Part shown: positions 37,831 through 47,303 of the stretch, in pieces | How positions within the stretch are numbered: the first letter of the stretch is position 1 | Layout of the letters: every line of letters begins with the position of its first letter | NCBI RefSeq assembly: GCF_029945895.1 | Contig: NZ_JAQSDL010000092.1 | Span: forward strand, 62,001 to 126,000 | Reading direction: 5' to 3' | Origin: Polaromonas sp. | GTDB lineage: Bacteria > Pseudomonadota > Gammaproteobacteria > Burkholderiales > Burkholderiaceae_C | Length of the DNA stretch: 64,000 nucleotides | The notes under the pieces: generated by a model | The model's input: the letters and a program-made list of their open reading frames with translations, nothing else | Database searches by the model: none | What the model was told of the DNA's origin: nothing | Translations under genes and position numbers: made by a program

Positions 37831-39111
37831 ATGAAAAAAAACCGCCCTGTGCTGACCATTCTGCTCACCTTCCTGATCACCGTGGCCGGTGTGCTGCTCG
37901 TCCTGAATTTCAGCACCGGAGAAACCAAGGTCAACCGCGAGTTGCCCCGCCTGTATGCCACGCAGGACCCGCAGTTCCGGCGCGCCATGGGCGCCCTGCT
38001 CGGCCCCGCCCTGGTGGGCGGCAACCGGGTACAGGAGCTGCTCAATGGCGACCAGATCTTCCCCGCCATGCTGCAGTCCATCCACGGCGCGCAGCGCAGC
38101 ATCACCTTTGAAACCTACATCTATTGGTCGGGCAACGTGGGCCGCCAGTTTGCCGACGCCCTGGCCGAGCGCGCCCGGGCTGGCGTGAAGGTGCATGTGC
38201 TGCTGGACTGGGTAGGCAGCGCCAAGATCGATGACGCGTTTTTGCAGGAGATGGAAGCCGCCGGCGTGGAAATCCGCAAGTTCCACAAGCCGCACTGGTA
38301 CAACCTGGCGCGCATGAACAACCGCACCCACCGCAAGCTGCTGGTCATTGACGGCAAAACCGGCTTCACCGGCGGTGTGGGCATTGCGCCCAAATGGACA
38401 GGCGCCGGCCAGGACGCCGAACACTGGCGCGACTCCCACTACCAGCTCGACGGCCCGGCCGTCGCCCAGATGCAGGCGGTTTTCATGGACAACTGGCTCA
38501 AGGTCACGGGCAAGGTGATGCACGGCGAAGCCTACTTCCCTGCCCTGCAGGCGGTCGGCAACAGCGACGCCCAGGTGTTTTCAAGTTCACCCTCGGGTGG
38601 CAGCGAGAGCATGCAGCTGATGTACCAGCTGTCCATCACCGCGGCTGGGAAAAGCATCGACCTGTCGAGCGCCTACTTTGTCCCCGACGAGCTCACCACC
38701 CGGGCCCTGACCGATGCGCTCAAACGCGGCGTCAGGATCCGCATCATCACGCCCGGGGAAATCATCGACACGGACACCGTGCGTGCGGCGTCCCGGGGCA
38801 GCTGGGGGCCGCTGCTGGAGGCCGGAGCGCAGATCTACGAGTACCAGCCCACCATGTACCACTGCAAGGTCATGATCGTGGACCAGCTGCTGGTCTCGGT
38901 CGGCTCGACCAATTTCGACAACCGCTCCTTCCGCCTCAACGACGAGGCCAACCTCAACGTCTACGACGAGACCTTCGCCGCGCGGCAGACCCGGGTGTTC
39001 GAGGACGACCTCAAACGCTCCCGGCAAATCACCCATGAGGAATGGGCCAACCGCCCCCTGAAGGAAAAGCTCATGGAACGGCTGGCGCTGCTGCTCGAGT
39101 CCCAGCTCTGA
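37831..39111 (+). CDS. Phospholipase D family protein (cardiolipin synthase B-like)
   Basis: A 426-aa PLD-superfamily protein anchored by one N-terminal helix (LTILLTFLITVAGVLLVLNF). Two HKD motifs: THRKLLVIDGKTGFTGG and YHCKVMIVDQLLVSVGSTN then FDNRSF. The sequence FETYIYWSGNVGRQFADALA is typical of ClsB/ClsC-like enzymes. Probable cardiolipin synthase or transphosphatidylase acting on the periplasmic side. Paralogous in function to the gene at 16018, but with a single N-terminal helix instead of two. Start ATG 37831 has no good Shine-Dalgarno; the helix supports it. Confidence 0.88.
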   Translation: MKKNRPVLTILLTFLITVAGVLLVLNFSTGETKVNRELPRLYATQDPQFRRAMGALLGPALVGGNRVQELLNGDQIFPAMLQSIHGAQRSITFETYIYWSGNVGRQFADALAERARAGVKVHVLLDWVGSAKIDDAFLQEMEAAGVEIRKFHKPHWYNLARMNNRTHRKLLVIDGKTGFTGGVGIAPKWTGAGQDAEHWRDSHYQLDGPAVAQMQAVFMDNWLKVTGKVMHGEAYFPALQAVGNSDAQVFSSSPSGGSESMQLMYQLSITAAGKSIDLSSAYFVPDELTTRALTDALKRGVRIRIITPGEIIDTDTVRAASRGSWGPLLEAGAQIYEYQPTMYHCKVMIVDQLLVSVGSTNFDNRSFRLNDEANLNVYDETFAARQTRVFEDDLKRSRQITHEEWANRPLKEKLMERLALLLESQL

Positions 39112-39178
39112 AGGCCGGGCAGATGTCTGGCAGTCACCAAACCCCGCTATCGACCGGTCCGGGCTACGATGGGCCAAA

Positions 39179-39212
39179 GAAAAAGGCCGCTGACTATCTC
39201 TAGTTAGCGGCC
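39179..39212 (-). terminator. Terminator of ssrA
   Basis: 12-bp stem GGCCGCTAACTA / TAGTCAGCGGCC (one G-U pair) with a TCTC-complement loop, then T-rich on the minus strand (TTTTTCTTT). It lies 15 bases beyond the tmRNA 3' end. Confidence 0.9.
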
Positions 39213-39226
39213 TTTGTATTGGCATA

Positions 39227-39613
39227 TGGTGGAGCTGGGGGGATTTGAACCCCCGTCCGCAAGCCTTGTTCGGGCAGATCTACATGTTTAGCGGTCTGAT
39301 TTGAGTCTCGCCACCTGTGTCGCGCAGTCGCACGCTACACAGGACGCCAGCACCCTATTTTCTTGCCCCGGGTTAAGGTACCCAGCCCGGAGCCAGCCGA
39401 TGAAATTATCTTTACAGCCGGGAGCATTCAGCTTGCGCTAAACACCCCTTGCCCAGCCCATCGGCCTGCTGTTGTAAAGCTCACTGGCAATTAAGCAGCG
39501 AGTGCGAAACGTTCGTCGTTTGCAGTTAGTTTGTTTGAATCAGTTTTACGAGCACACTCAGCTCGACATGCACCACACCGCGTCCGAACCCACGTCGAAA
39601 CCAATGCAGCCCC
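39227..39613 (-). ncRNA. ssrA: Transfer-messenger RNA (tmRNA)
   Basis: One-piece tmRNA of 387 nt. The 5' end GGGGCTGCATTGGTTTCGAC and the 3' end GGTTCAAATCCCCCCAGCTC then CACCA pair into the tRNA-like acceptor (GGGGCTG with CAGCTCC) and T arm. The mRNA part at 39491-39523 starts with resume codon GCA and encodes the tag ANDERFALAA followed by TAA, the usual betaproteobacterial tag. Together with SmpB (not in this window) it rescues stalled ribosomes; ArfB at 6119 is the alternative rescue factor. Confidence 0.98.
39491..39523 (-). CDS. tmRNA tag reading frame ANDERFALAA
   Basis: Ten codons GCA AAC GAC GAA CGT TTC GCA CTC GCT GCT and TAA within ssrA. The C-terminal ALAA directs ClpXP/ClpAP proteolysis of tagged proteins. 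Confidence 0.95.
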   Translation of the reverse strand, partial: ANDERFALAA

Positions 39614-39622
39614 AAGCCGGGT

Positions 39623-39651
39623 AGTTTAAGCCATCCGCAGCAAATTCAAGA
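39623..39651 (-). promoter_or_regulatory. Probable ssrA promoter
   Basis: Minus strand TCTTGAAT...TAAACT: TAAACT (39623-39628) is 9 bases before the tmRNA 5' end; TCTTGA lies 17 bases upstream of it. It overlaps the gph stop codon (39626-39628). Confidence 0.5.
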
Positions 39652-40300
39652 GGGACGACGGCGAAACAATGGTGGCGTCGGCTTTCCAGTGCCGGGTATC
39701 GGCCAGCGCTCCGAGGTAACCATAGGCTGCGGCCACGGTCGGCATGCCAGCGGCGCGACCGGCGACGATGTCCCGCTCGTCATCGCCGACATAAACACAG
39801 CGCCCGGGCTGGAGCTGGAGCTGACGGGCGGCTTCGAGCAAGGGCGCCGGATGCGGCTTGGCGTGCGGCGTGGTGTCGCCACTGATAATGGTCTGCGCGG
39901 AGCCAAACAGCGGCATCCTGCGTGTCAGCGGCAGGGTAAAACGCGCCGATTTGTTGGTCACCACGCCCCACTTGAGCCCGGATCGGTCAATTTGTGCGAT
40001 CAGCTCAACCACGCCGTCGAAGGCATAGGTGCGCTCGGTCATGCAGGCTTCGTAATTGGCAAAAAACTCTTCTTTCAGGTCGCCGTAACCGTCATCGTCG
40101 GGCGTGAGGCCGAAAGCAATGCCAATCATGCCGCGTGCACCTGCACCGGCCATGGGCCGGTAGTCGGCCAGCGGCAGCGACGCCAGACCACGGTCGGTAC
40201 GCATCTTGTCGGCTGCGGCGCCCAGGTCGGGTGCACTGTCGATCAAGGTGCCGTCGAGATCGAACAGCACGGCCTCAATATCAGTGAACATCGGCTCCAT
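39626..40300 (-). CDS. gph: Phosphoglycolate phosphatase
   Basis: HAD-family phosphatase that removes 2-phosphoglycolate, a product of oxidative DNA repair. The 224-aa protein has motif I AVLFDLDGTLIDSAPDL, motif II GVVTNKSARF, the lysine KPHPAPLLEA and motif IV CVYVGDDERDIVAGRAAGMP. It is located 3 bases after ubiG on the same strand, the usual betaproteobacterial ubiG-gph pair. Start 40300 or the Met at codon 4. Confidence 0.94.
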   Translation of the reverse strand: MEPMFTDIEAVLFDLDGTLIDSAPDLGAAADKMRTDRGLASLPLADYRPMAGAGARGMIGIAFGLTPDDDGYGDLKEEFFANYEACMTERTYAFDGVVELIAQIDRSGLKWGVVTNKSARFTLPLTRRMPLFGSAQTIISGDTTPHAKPHPAPLLEAARQLQLQPGRCVYVGDDERDIVAGRAAGMPTVAAAYGYLGALADTRHWKADATIVSPSSLLNLLRMA

Positions 40301-40303
40301 CAG

Positions 40304-41011
40304 TCAGGGTTTCTGCGTGGCCAGCATGTAATTGACGCTGGTGTCGGCGCTGAGCCAGTAATGCCCGGACAGCGGGTTGTATTCCATGCCCTTGGTCTGC
40401 TGCAGGTCGAGCCCGGCACGGCGGCAATAGGCGGCCAGTTCGCTGGGCTTGATGAATTTGGCGTATTCGTGGGTGCCGCGCGGGAGCAGGCTCAATACGT
40501 ACTCGGCACCGACAATGGCAAACAGAAAGGCCTTGGCATTGCGGTTGATCGTGGAAAAGAACACCTGGCCGCCCGGTTTGACCAGCGTCGCGCAGGCCCG
40601 CACCACGGAGGACGGGTCGGGCACGTGTTCGAGCATTTCCATGCAGGTGACGACATCAAAGCTCCCCGGCTGCTCGGAGGCCAGTGCCTCGGCACTGATC
40701 TCCCGGTACTCGACACCCTGGGTATTGGCCTCGAGCGCATGAAGCTGCGCCACCTTGAGCGCCTTGGTTGCCAGGTCGATGCCCAGAACATGGGCGCCCC
40801 GGCGGGCCATGGCATCGGCAAGAATGCCACCCCCGCAGCCAATATCGAGGACACGCTTGCCCTGGAGCGGCGCCAGGCCTTCGATCCAGCCCAGCCTCAA
40901 GGGATTGATCTGGTGCAGGGGACGAAACTCGCTCTCGGTGTCCCACCAGCGGTGGGCCAGATCGGAAAATTTGGCCAGTTCGGCCGGGTCTGCGTTTTCA
41001 GTGGTGTGCAT
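40304..41011 (-). CDS. ubiG: Ubiquinone biosynthesis O-methyltransferase
   Basis: SAM-dependent enzyme that performs both O-methylations of ubiquinone synthesis. The 235-aa protein has [20 protein letters not shown], the SAM-binding motif [20 protein letters not shown], then [20 protein letters not shown] and [20 protein letters not shown]. The C-terminal segment fits UbiG ([15 protein letters not shown]). It is transcribed away from ompA, separated from it by a bidirectional terminator, and coupled to gph. Confidence 0.97.
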   Translation of the reverse strand: MHTTENADPAELAKFSDLAHRWWDTESEFRPLHQINPLRLGWIEGLAPLQGKRVLDIGCGGGILADAMARRGAHVLGIDLATKALKVAQLHALEANTQGVEYREISAEALASEQPGSFDVVTCMEMLEHVPDPSSVVRACATLVKPGGQVFFSTINRNAKAFLFAIVGAEYVLSLLPRGTHEYAKFIKPSELAAYCRRAGLDLQQTKGMEYNPLSGHYWLSADTSVNYMLATQKP

Positions 41012-41034
41012 GGATCTGATTATCGCCCGCCCAT

Positions 41035-41063
41035 AAAAAAACCGCGCCGTAGCGCGGTTTTTT
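41035..41063. terminator. Bidirectional terminator between ompA and ubiG
   Basis: CCGCGC-CGTA-GCGCGG stem extended by AA/TT, flanked by AAAAAAA and TTTTTT, 18 bases after the ompA stop. Confidence 0.9.
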
Positions 41064-41080
41064 AAGTGATCCTTGAAGGA

Positions 41081-41713
41081 TTACTTGTTGGCGCGGGTGC
41101 CAACCACTTCGATTTCCACGCGACGGTTCTTCGCGCGGCCTTCAGCAGTCTTGTTGTCAGCAACTGGCTGTTTCTCGCCTTTGCCTTCAGTGTAGACGCG
41201 GTTTTTCTCGATGCCCTTGGACACCAGATAAGCCTTCACAGCCTCAGAGCGGCGAACCGACAACTTCTGGTTGTAGGAATCGCTACCCACTGCGTCGGTG
41301 TGACCGACAGCAATGATGACTTCCAGGTTGATGTCCTTGATCTTGCCGACCAGGTCGTCAAGCTTGGCTTTGCCTTCAGGCTTGAGCACAGACTTGTCGA
41401 AGTCAAAGAACGCGTCAGCGGCGTAAGTGACTTTGGTGGCTGCGGGAGGAGCTACCGGCGCAGCAGCGGCTGGCTTGGCAGGAACTGCTGCAGGAGCGGG
41501 AGCCGGGGTAACGACAGGGACAATAGCGCCGTCGCAACCTGGAGCGGCAGTCGCCGGGGTCCAGTTGGCATCGCGCCAGCAGTACTCGTTGGTGCCGTTT
41601 TTCCAGACCAACTCGTTGGTGCCGTTTTTCCAGTTGTCAATTGTTTGTGCACCAGCGGCGGTTGCAAGCGCTGCGGAAGCAAACAACATTGCCACTTTGT
41701 TGAGTTTCTTCAT
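41081..41713 (-). CDS. ompA: OmpA family outer membrane protein
   Basis: A 210-aa exported protein with signal peptide (MKKLNKVAMLFASAALATAA), a short N-terminal segment, a Pro/Ala-rich linker (~65-90) and a C-terminal OmpA peptidoglycan-binding domain (FFDFDKSVLKPEGKAKLDDL, VGHTDAVGSDSYNQKLSVRR with the diaminopimelate-binding Asp/Arg, AEGRAKNRRVEIEV). There is no beta-barrel, so it is anchored differently from E. coli OmpA. The N-terminal segment contains a 9-residue tandem duplication, WKNGTNELV/WKNGTNEYC, from a 23-bp direct repeat at 41584 and 41611. Start has AGGAGAACC. Confidence 0.95.
   Translation of the reverse strand: MKKLNKVAMLFASAALATAAGAQTIDNWKNGTNELVWKNGTNEYCWRDANWTPATAAPGCDGAIVPVVTPAPAPAAVPAKPAAAAPVAPPAATKVTYAADAFFDFDKSVLKPEGKAKLDDLVGKIKDINLEVIIAVGHTDAVGSDSYNQKLSVRRSEAVKAYLVSKGIEKNRVYTEGKGEKQPVADNKTAEGRAKNRRVEIEVVGTRANK
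41584..41633 (-). repeat. 23-bp direct repeat within ompA
   Basis: Two exact copies of ACTCGTTGGTGCCGTTTTTC plus CAG at 41584-41606 and 41611-41633 (offset 27 bp, nine codons). Confidence 0.9.
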
Positions 41714-41764
41714 GGTTCTCCTCTAGAGAAAAGCCGCAGACTTGCTGCGATTGGATACACGCCG

Positions 41765-41781
41765 TGAGTGACCATCACTCA
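41765..41781 (-). promoter_or_regulatory. Stem-loop in the ompA 5' leader
   Basis: Perfect 7-bp inverted repeat TGAGTGA-CCA-TCACTCA near the predicted 5' end of the ompA transcript. E. coli ompA mRNA is stabilised by a 5' stem-loop; a similar role is inferred. Confidence 0.5.
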
Positions 41782-41794
41782 AAGCGTTACAGTT

Positions 41795-41822
41795 ATTGTG
41801 CCATAGCTCATTGACCGTTCAA
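41795..41822 (-). promoter_or_regulatory. Probable ompA promoter
   Basis: Minus strand TTGAAC - 16 bases - CACAAT, placing the start about 75 bases upstream of the ompA ATG. It lies in the 253-base divergent region with gyrA; no clear gyrA promoter was identified. Confidence 0.5.
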
Positions 41823-41966
41823 GCGCGCTAGCGGCTTCGTCTGACACAGAATCGAGATTCTTTGTTTTTTGTTGCGGACTTGCCACACCCCGATCAAGCC
41901 CAACTCAGGCCTTAAAATCAGCAGGCTTATCTCCCTGCGCGTTGCAATATCCTTTTCAGGCCTCTC

Positions 41967-44615
41967 ATGACCCAGTTTGCCAAAGAAACCCTGCCCATCA
42001 GTCTTGAAGAGGAGATGCGGCGCAGCTACCTGGATTACGCCATGAGCGTGATCGTGGGTCGCGCCCTGCCCGATGCGCGCGACGGCCTCAAGCCGGTGCA
42101 CAGACGCGTGCTGTTCGCGATGCATGAGCTTAACAACGACTGGAACCGGCCTTACAAGAAATCGGCCCGTATCGTCGGCGACGTGATCGGCAAGTACCAC
42201 CCGCACGGCGATCAGTCGGTTTATGACGCGATTGTCCGCATGGCCCAGGATTTTTCCATGCGCCACATGCTGGTGGACGGCCAGGGCAACTTCGGTTCGG
42301 TGGACGGTGACAGCGCCGCGGCGATGCGTTACACCGAAGTGCGGCTGTCCAAGATCGCCCAGGAGATGCTGACCGACATCGACAAGGAAACCGTCGATTT
42401 CGGGCCCAACTATGACGGCAGCGAAAAAGAGCCGCTGGTGCTCCCCTCCCGCATACCGAACCTGCTGATCAATGGCTCTGGCGGTATTGCCGTTGGCATG
42501 GCCACCAACATTCCGCCGCACAACATCAACGAGGTCGTGGATGCCTGCCTGCACCTGCTGAAAAACCCCCAGGCCAGCATCGACGAGCTGATGGAAATCA
42601 TCCCGGCACCCGACTTCCCCACCGCCGGTATCATTTACGGCATCAACGGCGTCAAGGATGGCTACCGTACCGGCCGCGGCAAGGTCGTGATGCGCGCGCG
42701 CTGCCACTTCGAGGACATCGACAAGGGCCAGCGCCAGTCCATCATCGTGGACGAGCTGCCCTACCAGGTCAACAAGAAGACCTTGCAGGAGCGCATGGCC
42801 GAGCTGGTCCACGAGAAAAAAATCGAGGGCATCAGCCACATCCAGGATGAAAGCGACAAGTCCGGCATGCGCCTGGTCATCGAGCTTAAACGCGGCGAAG
42901 TCCCCGAGGTCGTGCTGAACAACCTGTACAAGCAGACGCAGCTGCAGGACACCTTTGGCATCAACATGGTGGCTTTGGTCAACGGCCAGCCCAAGCTGTG
43001 CAACCTGAAGGACCTGATCCAGGTGTTCCTGTCGCACCGCCGCGAGGTGGTGACACGGCGCACGGTGTTCACACTGCGCAAGGCGCGCGAGCGCGGCCAC
43101 GTGCTGGAAGGCCTGGCCGTCGCGCTGGCCAACATTGATGACTTCATCGCGATCATCCGCAACGCGCCGACACCGCCGGTCGCCAAGGCCGAACTGATGC
43201 TGCGCCCCTGGGACAGCAGCCTGGTGCGCGAGATGCTGACCCGCACCCGCGCGGACGGCGGCGTGGTCAATGCCGACGACTACCGCCCGGACGGGCTGGA
43301 GAAGGACTTCGGCATGGGCAGCGACGGGCTGTACCGCCTGTCTGAAACCCAGGCCCAGGAAATCCTGCAGATGCGCCTGCAGCGCCTGACCGGCCTGGAG
43401 CAGGACAAGATCGTCGCCGAGTACAAGGAAGTCATGGCGGAAATCGACGACCTGCTCGACATCCTGGCGCGTCCGGAACGTGTCTCCACCATCATTGGCG
43501 AAGAACTCGCCGTCATCCGCCAGGAGTTCGGCCAGTCCAAGCTGGGCCTGCGCCGCAGTCAGGTCGAGCACAGCTCGTTCGACCTGAGCACCGAGGACCT
43601 GATCACGCCGACCGACATGGTGGTCACGCTCTCGCACACCGGTTACATCAAGAGCCAGCCGCTGTCCGAATACCGGGCCCAGAAACGCGGCGGCCGCGGC
43701 AAACTGGCAACGGCCACCAAGGAAGACGACTGGGTGGACCAACTCTTCATTGCCAATACACACGACTACATCCTGTGTTTCTCCAACCGCGGCCGGCTTT
43801 ACTGGCTCAAGGTCTGGGAAGTGCCAGCCGGCTCGCGCGGTTCGCGTGGCCGGCCCATCGTCAACATGTTCCCGTTGCAGGAAGGCGAAAAAATCACGGT
43901 GGTGCTGCCGCTGACGGGCGAAAAACGCAGTTTCCCGGCTGACCAGTATGTGTTCATGGCGACCAGCATGGGCACGGTCAAGAAAACCCCGCTGGAAGAC
44001 TTCAGCAACCCGCGCAAGGCCGGCATCATCGCCGTGGACCTTGACGATGGCGACTACCTGATCGGCGCCGCGCTGACCGACGGCAAGCACGACGTGATGC
44101 TGTTCTCCGACGGTGGCAAGGCGGTGCGCTTCGATGAAAACGACGTGCGTCCCATGGGCCGCAATGCCCGCGGCGTACGCGGCATGATGCTCGACGAAGG
44201 CCAGGGCGTGATTGCCATGCTGGTCGCGGAAGACGAAGCCCAAAGCGTGCTGACGGCCACCCAAAACGGCTACGGCAAACGCACCTCCATCCAGGAATAC
44301 ACGCGCCATGGACGCGGCACCAAAGGCATGATTGCCATCCAGCAAAGCGAGCGCAACGGCAAGGTCGTCGCTGCCACCCTGGTGCATGTGGACGATGAGA
44401 TCATGCTGATCACCGACAAGGGTGTGCTGGTTCGCACCCGGGTCAGCGAGATCCGGGAAATGGGCCGCGCCACCCAGGGCGTCACGCTGATCGGCCTCGA
44501 CGAAGGCTCGCAGCTCAGCGGCCTGCAGCGTATCGTGGAAAACGATGCCAGCCTGGACGACAATGACACAGACACTGACTCAGGCGAAACCGCCTCCAAC
44601 CCGGAAACGAATTGA
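41967..44615 (+). CDS. gyrA: DNA gyrase subunit A
   Basis: Breakage-reunion subunit of gyrase. The 882-aa protein has the N-terminal winged-helix with catalytic Tyr in [10 protein letters not shown], the GyrA box-bearing C-terminal pinwheel ([15 protein letters not shown]) and an acidic tail ([11 protein letters not shown]). In the quinolone region the sequence is [20 protein letters not shown]: the position equivalent to E. coli Ser83 is Gln, while Asp87 is kept. Followed by a DUF2059 gene overlapping the stop (TGATG). Divergent from ompA. Confidence 0.98.
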   Translation: MTQFAKETLPISLEEEMRRSYLDYAMSVIVGRALPDARDGLKPVHRRVLFAMHELNNDWNRPYKKSARIVGDVIGKYHPHGDQSVYDAIVRMAQDFSMRHMLVDGQGNFGSVDGDSAAAMRYTEVRLSKIAQEMLTDIDKETVDFGPNYDGSEKEPLVLPSRIPNLLINGSGGIAVGMATNIPPHNINEVVDACLHLLKNPQASIDELMEIIPAPDFPTAGIIYGINGVKDGYRTGRGKVVMRARCHFEDIDKGQRQSIIVDELPYQVNKKTLQERMAELVHEKKIEGISHIQDESDKSGMRLVIELKRGEVPEVVLNNLYKQTQLQDTFGINMVALVNGQPKLCNLKDLIQVFLSHRREVVTRRTVFTLRKARERGHVLEGLAVALANIDDFIAIIRNAPTPPVAKAELMLRPWDSSLVREMLTRTRADGGVVNADDYRPDGLEKDFGMGSDGLYRLSETQAQEILQMRLQRLTGLEQDKIVAEYKEVMAEIDDLLDILARPERVSTIIGEELAVIRQEFGQSKLGLRRSQVEHSSFDLSTEDLITPTDMVVTLSHTGYIKSQPLSEYRAQKRGGRGKLATATKEDDWVDQLFIANTHDYILCFSNRGRLYWLKVWEVPAGSRGSRGRPIVNMFPLQEGEKITVVLPLTGEKRSFPADQYVFMATSMGTVKKTPLEDFSNPRKAGIIAVDLDDGDYLIGAALTDGKHDVMLFSDGGKAVRFDENDVRPMGRNARGVRGMMLDEGQGVIAMLVAEDEAQSVLTATQNGYGKRTSIQEYTRHGRGTKGMIAIQQSERNGKVVAATLVHVDDEIMLITDKGVLVRTRVSEIREMGRATQGVTLIGLDEGSQLSGLQRIVENDASLDDNDTDTDSGETASNPETN

Positions 44616-45202
44616 TGAAAAAACTGCTCACCACCCTCCTGATTGCCGGCTGCGCCTTCTCGGCTGCAAGTCAAGCCCAGACGGTCGACCCCAAACTCGA
44701 ATGGGCCACCCGGCTGGTCGCCCTGCAGCAGGGTCCGGATCTGGACAACCTGGTCGAACAGCTGGCCGGCGGCGCCACCCAGGACCTGATCGCCGGCTGG
44801 GAATCCAGGCTTGAAACCTCGGTTCCCGCCGCCAGACAGGCCAAGGTCACCGAAGACCTCAACGCCGAGCTTGCCAAGTTCGCAGCAGACGCCAACAAGA
44901 TCATTGTCAGCAAGGTGAGTCAGGCCAACCGGGATGCCCTGGTGCCGGCCTACATGGACCGTTTCACTCTGGAAGAACTCAAGCAACTCACCGCTTTTTT
45001 CGACTCCCCTGCCGTCAAGAAATACAAGGCCACCACCCCCGATCTGGTAGGCGTCTTCGTCAACAAACTGGTGGAGAGCTCCAAAACCGAGATCCAGGCC
45101 CGCGCCAAGCAGTTCAATGAAACCGCCACCAAAATCGTGGGTGCGGCACCAGCGGCCAAACCTGCGGGCGCCGCACCGGCGGCCAAACCCGCGAAGAAAT
45201 GA
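44615..45202 (+). CDS. DUF2059 exported protein
   Basis: A 195-aa protein with signal peptide ([20 protein letters not shown]) and a DUF2059 domain: PAYMDRFTLEELKQLTAFFD followed by SPAVKKYK is the family signature. A C-terminal Ala/Lys/Pro-rich tail (AAPAAKPAGAAPAAKPAKK) contains a short tandem repeat. Start ATG 44615 overlaps the gyrA stop (TGATG); the preceding TTG is less likely. Function unknown, probably periplasmic. It lies where serC is often found in related orders. Confidence 0.88.
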   Translation: MKKLLTTLLIAGCAFSAASQAQTVDPKLEWATRLVALQQGPDLDNLVEQLAGGATQDLIAGWESRLETSVPAARQAKVTEDLNAELAKFAADANKIIVSKVSQANRDALVPAYMDRFTLEELKQLTAFFDSPAVKKYKATTPDLVGVFVNKLVESSKTEIQARAKQFNETATKIVGAAPAAKPAGAAPAAKPAKK

Positions 45203-45293
45203 CGCGGGGTCGTTGCCCCCAGCCGGCGCGCCGGCGCCCAACTTTCCAACCGTGCGGCGCCCTTTCGCCCGCCTGGCTTGAGACGCCTTATCC

Positions 45294-46376
45294 ATGACCC
45301 AAAGTCTTCAGCAACTTCGCGTAAAAATCGATTCGGTCGACCAGCAACTGCTGGCGCTCCTGAACCAGCGCGCGGCGCTGGCCAACGAGGTCGGCGAGAT
45401 CAAACGCCAGGACGGCTCGCCGGTCTTCCGGCCGGAACGTGAGGCCCAGGTCATCCAGGGGCTGCAGACCGTCAATCCCGGACCGCTCAAAGGGGACAAC
45501 ATCGCCCATATCTGGCGCGAAGTCATGTCGGCCTGCCGCGCGCTTGAAGCGCCCCAGCGCGTGGCCTACCTCGGTCCTGCCGGTACCTTCAGCGAGCAGG
45601 CGGCCGTGCAGTTTTTCGGCTCCAGCATCGAACACGTGCCCTGCGCCAGTTTTGACGAGGTGTTTCGCGCCGCGACGGCCGGCACCGCCCAGTTCGGCGT
45701 GGTTCCGGTGGAGAACAACACCGAAGGCGTGGTGACACGCACACTGGACCTGTTCCTGAACTCGCCCTTGCACGTGGTGGGCGAAACCAGCCTGCTGGTA
45801 CGTCACAACCTGCTGCGCCTGACAGCATCGCTCGAAGGCATCAAGGTCGTGCTGGCCCACGCACAGGCCCTGGCGCAATGCCAGGGCTGGCTCAACACCC
45901 ATTTGCCCGACGCCGAGCGACGCGCAGTCTCCAGCAATGCCGAAGGCGCGCGCCTGGCGGCCAGTGACCCCGCGTGGGCCGGTATCGCGAGCGAGCGTGC
46001 AGGTGCCGAATTCGGCCTGCACATCGCGGCCCATGCGATCCAGGACGACGCCTTCAACCGCACTCGCTTTGCCGTGATCTGCCTGCCGCAGGTACTGGGT
46101 GCGCCACAGGCATCGGGCAAGGACTGCGTCAGCCTGATCGTGTCGGTTCCCAACAAGCCGGGCGCGGTCCACGACATCCTGGTTCCCCTGAAAACCCATG
46201 GCGTGTCCATGACGCGCTTCGAGTCGCGTCCCGCGCGCTCGGGTCAGTGGGAATACTTTTTCTACATCGACTTGCAGGGTCACCCTTCGCAGCCCAACGT
46301 GGCAGCGGCCCTGAAAGACCTGCAGCAGCTTTGCGCGTTCTACAAAGTGCTGGGCACCTATCCGGTCAGCGACTGA
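45294..46376 (+). CDS. pheA: Bifunctional chorismate mutase/prephenate dehydratase
   Basis: P-protein of phenylalanine synthesis. The 360-aa protein has an AroQ chorismate mutase N-terminus (LQQLRVKIDSVDQQLLALLN and RAALANEVGEIKR, ~residues 5-90), a prephenate dehydratase domain starting VAYLGPAGTFSEQAA with the TxxFGVVPVENNTEG-like segment (TAQFGVVPVENNTEG), and an ACT domain (VSVPNKPGAVHDILVPLKTH, FESRPARSGQWEYFFYIDLQ) for feedback by Phe. The ESRP motif of Phe binding is present. Next in line with tyrA and aroA-cmk. Confidence 0.97.
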   Translation: MTQSLQQLRVKIDSVDQQLLALLNQRAALANEVGEIKRQDGSPVFRPEREAQVIQGLQTVNPGPLKGDNIAHIWREVMSACRALEAPQRVAYLGPAGTFSEQAAVQFFGSSIEHVPCASFDEVFRAATAGTAQFGVVPVENNTEGVVTRTLDLFLNSPLHVVGETSLLVRHNLLRLTASLEGIKVVLAHAQALAQCQGWLNTHLPDAERRAVSSNAEGARLAASDPAWAGIASERAGAEFGLHIAAHAIQDDAFNRTRFAVICLPQVLGAPQASGKDCVSLIVSVPNKPGAVHDILVPLKTHGVSMTRFESRPARSGQWEYFFYIDLQGHPSQPNVAAALKDLQQLCAFYKVLGTYPVSD

Positions 46377-46414
46377 AACCATGACGCAATTGCAAGCAAC
46401 CACGGCCCCCCGAC

Positions 46415-47293
46415 ATGTTTGAACAACTGGGATTGATAGGCTGCGGCCTGATGGGTGGCTCCTTTGCGCTGGCGCTCAAACGCGCAGGTCTGGTCAAACG
46501 GGTGGTGGGTTACAGCAAGTCGCCGTCGACCACCGAGCGGGCGCGCCAGATGGGCGTGATCGACGTGGAAGCGCCTTCGGCGTTGCTGGCTGTGTCCGGC
46601 GCCGACATCGTGCTGCTGGCCGTGCCGGTGTCCGCCACCGAGGCCACCTTCAAGGCCATCCGCCATCTGGTGACCCCCACAACGCTGATCATGGACGTCG
46701 GCTCCACCAAGCGCGATGTCGTGGACGCCGCGCGCCGGGTGCTGCGTGACCACCTCGGCTGTTTTGTGCCGGCCCATCCGATCACCGGCAAGGAAGTTTC
46801 GGGCGTCGAACATGCCGATGCGGACCTGTACACCGGAAAGCAGGTCATCCTCACGCCGATCGAGCGCACCTTCACCGTCCAGTTGCAGAAAGCAGTGGAT
46901 GTCTGGACGGCGCTGGGCTGCAACGTCGTCAAGATGTCGCCCCAGTCCCATGACGCCGCGTATGCCGCCGTCAGCCATCTGCCGCACCTGATTGCGTTTG
47001 CGCTGATCAACAGCATCTCCGGCCAGGCTCAGGGCAAGGACTACCTGTCGCTGGCCGGCCCTGGGTTTCGCGACTTCACCCGCATCGCGGCAAGCGATCC
47101 CAAAATGTGGCGGGACATCCTGATTGCCAACCGGGAAGAGTTGCTGGAGCAGTCAAAAATTTTCCAGGCCACCCTGCATTCGCTTGAAAAACTGATCAGC
47201 AGCGGCGACGGCGATGCGCTGGAGGCAGGTATCGACCACGCCAGCCATACCCGCGCCAACTGGCGGATCACCCCCCCCAAAGCCATCAAATAG
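46415..47293 (+). CDS. tyrA: Prephenate dehydrogenase
   Basis: NAD(P)-dependent oxidative decarboxylation of prephenate (or arogenate) for tyrosine. The 292-aa protein has the Rossmann fingerprint [20 protein letters not shown], the catalytic His region [18 protein letters not shown], and [20 protein letters not shown]. No mutase or ACT domain is fused. Start ATG 46415 lies 38 bases after pheA. Downstream aroA-cmk starts 10 bases after its stop, so pheA-tyrA-aroA are one transcription unit. Confidence 0.95.
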   Translation: MFEQLGLIGCGLMGGSFALALKRAGLVKRVVGYSKSPSTTERARQMGVIDVEAPSALLAVSGADIVLLAVPVSATEATFKAIRHLVTPTTLIMDVGSTKRDVVDAARRVLRDHLGCFVPAHPITGKEVSGVEHADADLYTGKQVILTPIERTFTVQLQKAVDVWTALGCNVVKMSPQSHDAAYAAVSHLPHLIAFALINSISGQAQGKDYLSLAGPGFRDFTRIAASDPKMWRDILIANREELLEQSKIFQATLHSLEKLISSGDGDALEAGIDHASHTRANWRITPPKAIK

Positions 47294-47303
47294 GCGCGGG
47301 GCC

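Noticed and set aside
39227..39290. A tRNA-like 3' end (GGTTCAAATCC...CCA)
   Set aside because: It is the 3' half of tmRNA; the 5' half and tag frame are present upstream on the same strand.
41808..44387. An 859-codon open frame antisense to gyrA
   Set aside because: It mirrors gyrA in a GC-rich genome; the peptide is rich in His, Gln, Val and Ala with no family pattern, whereas gyrA is certain.
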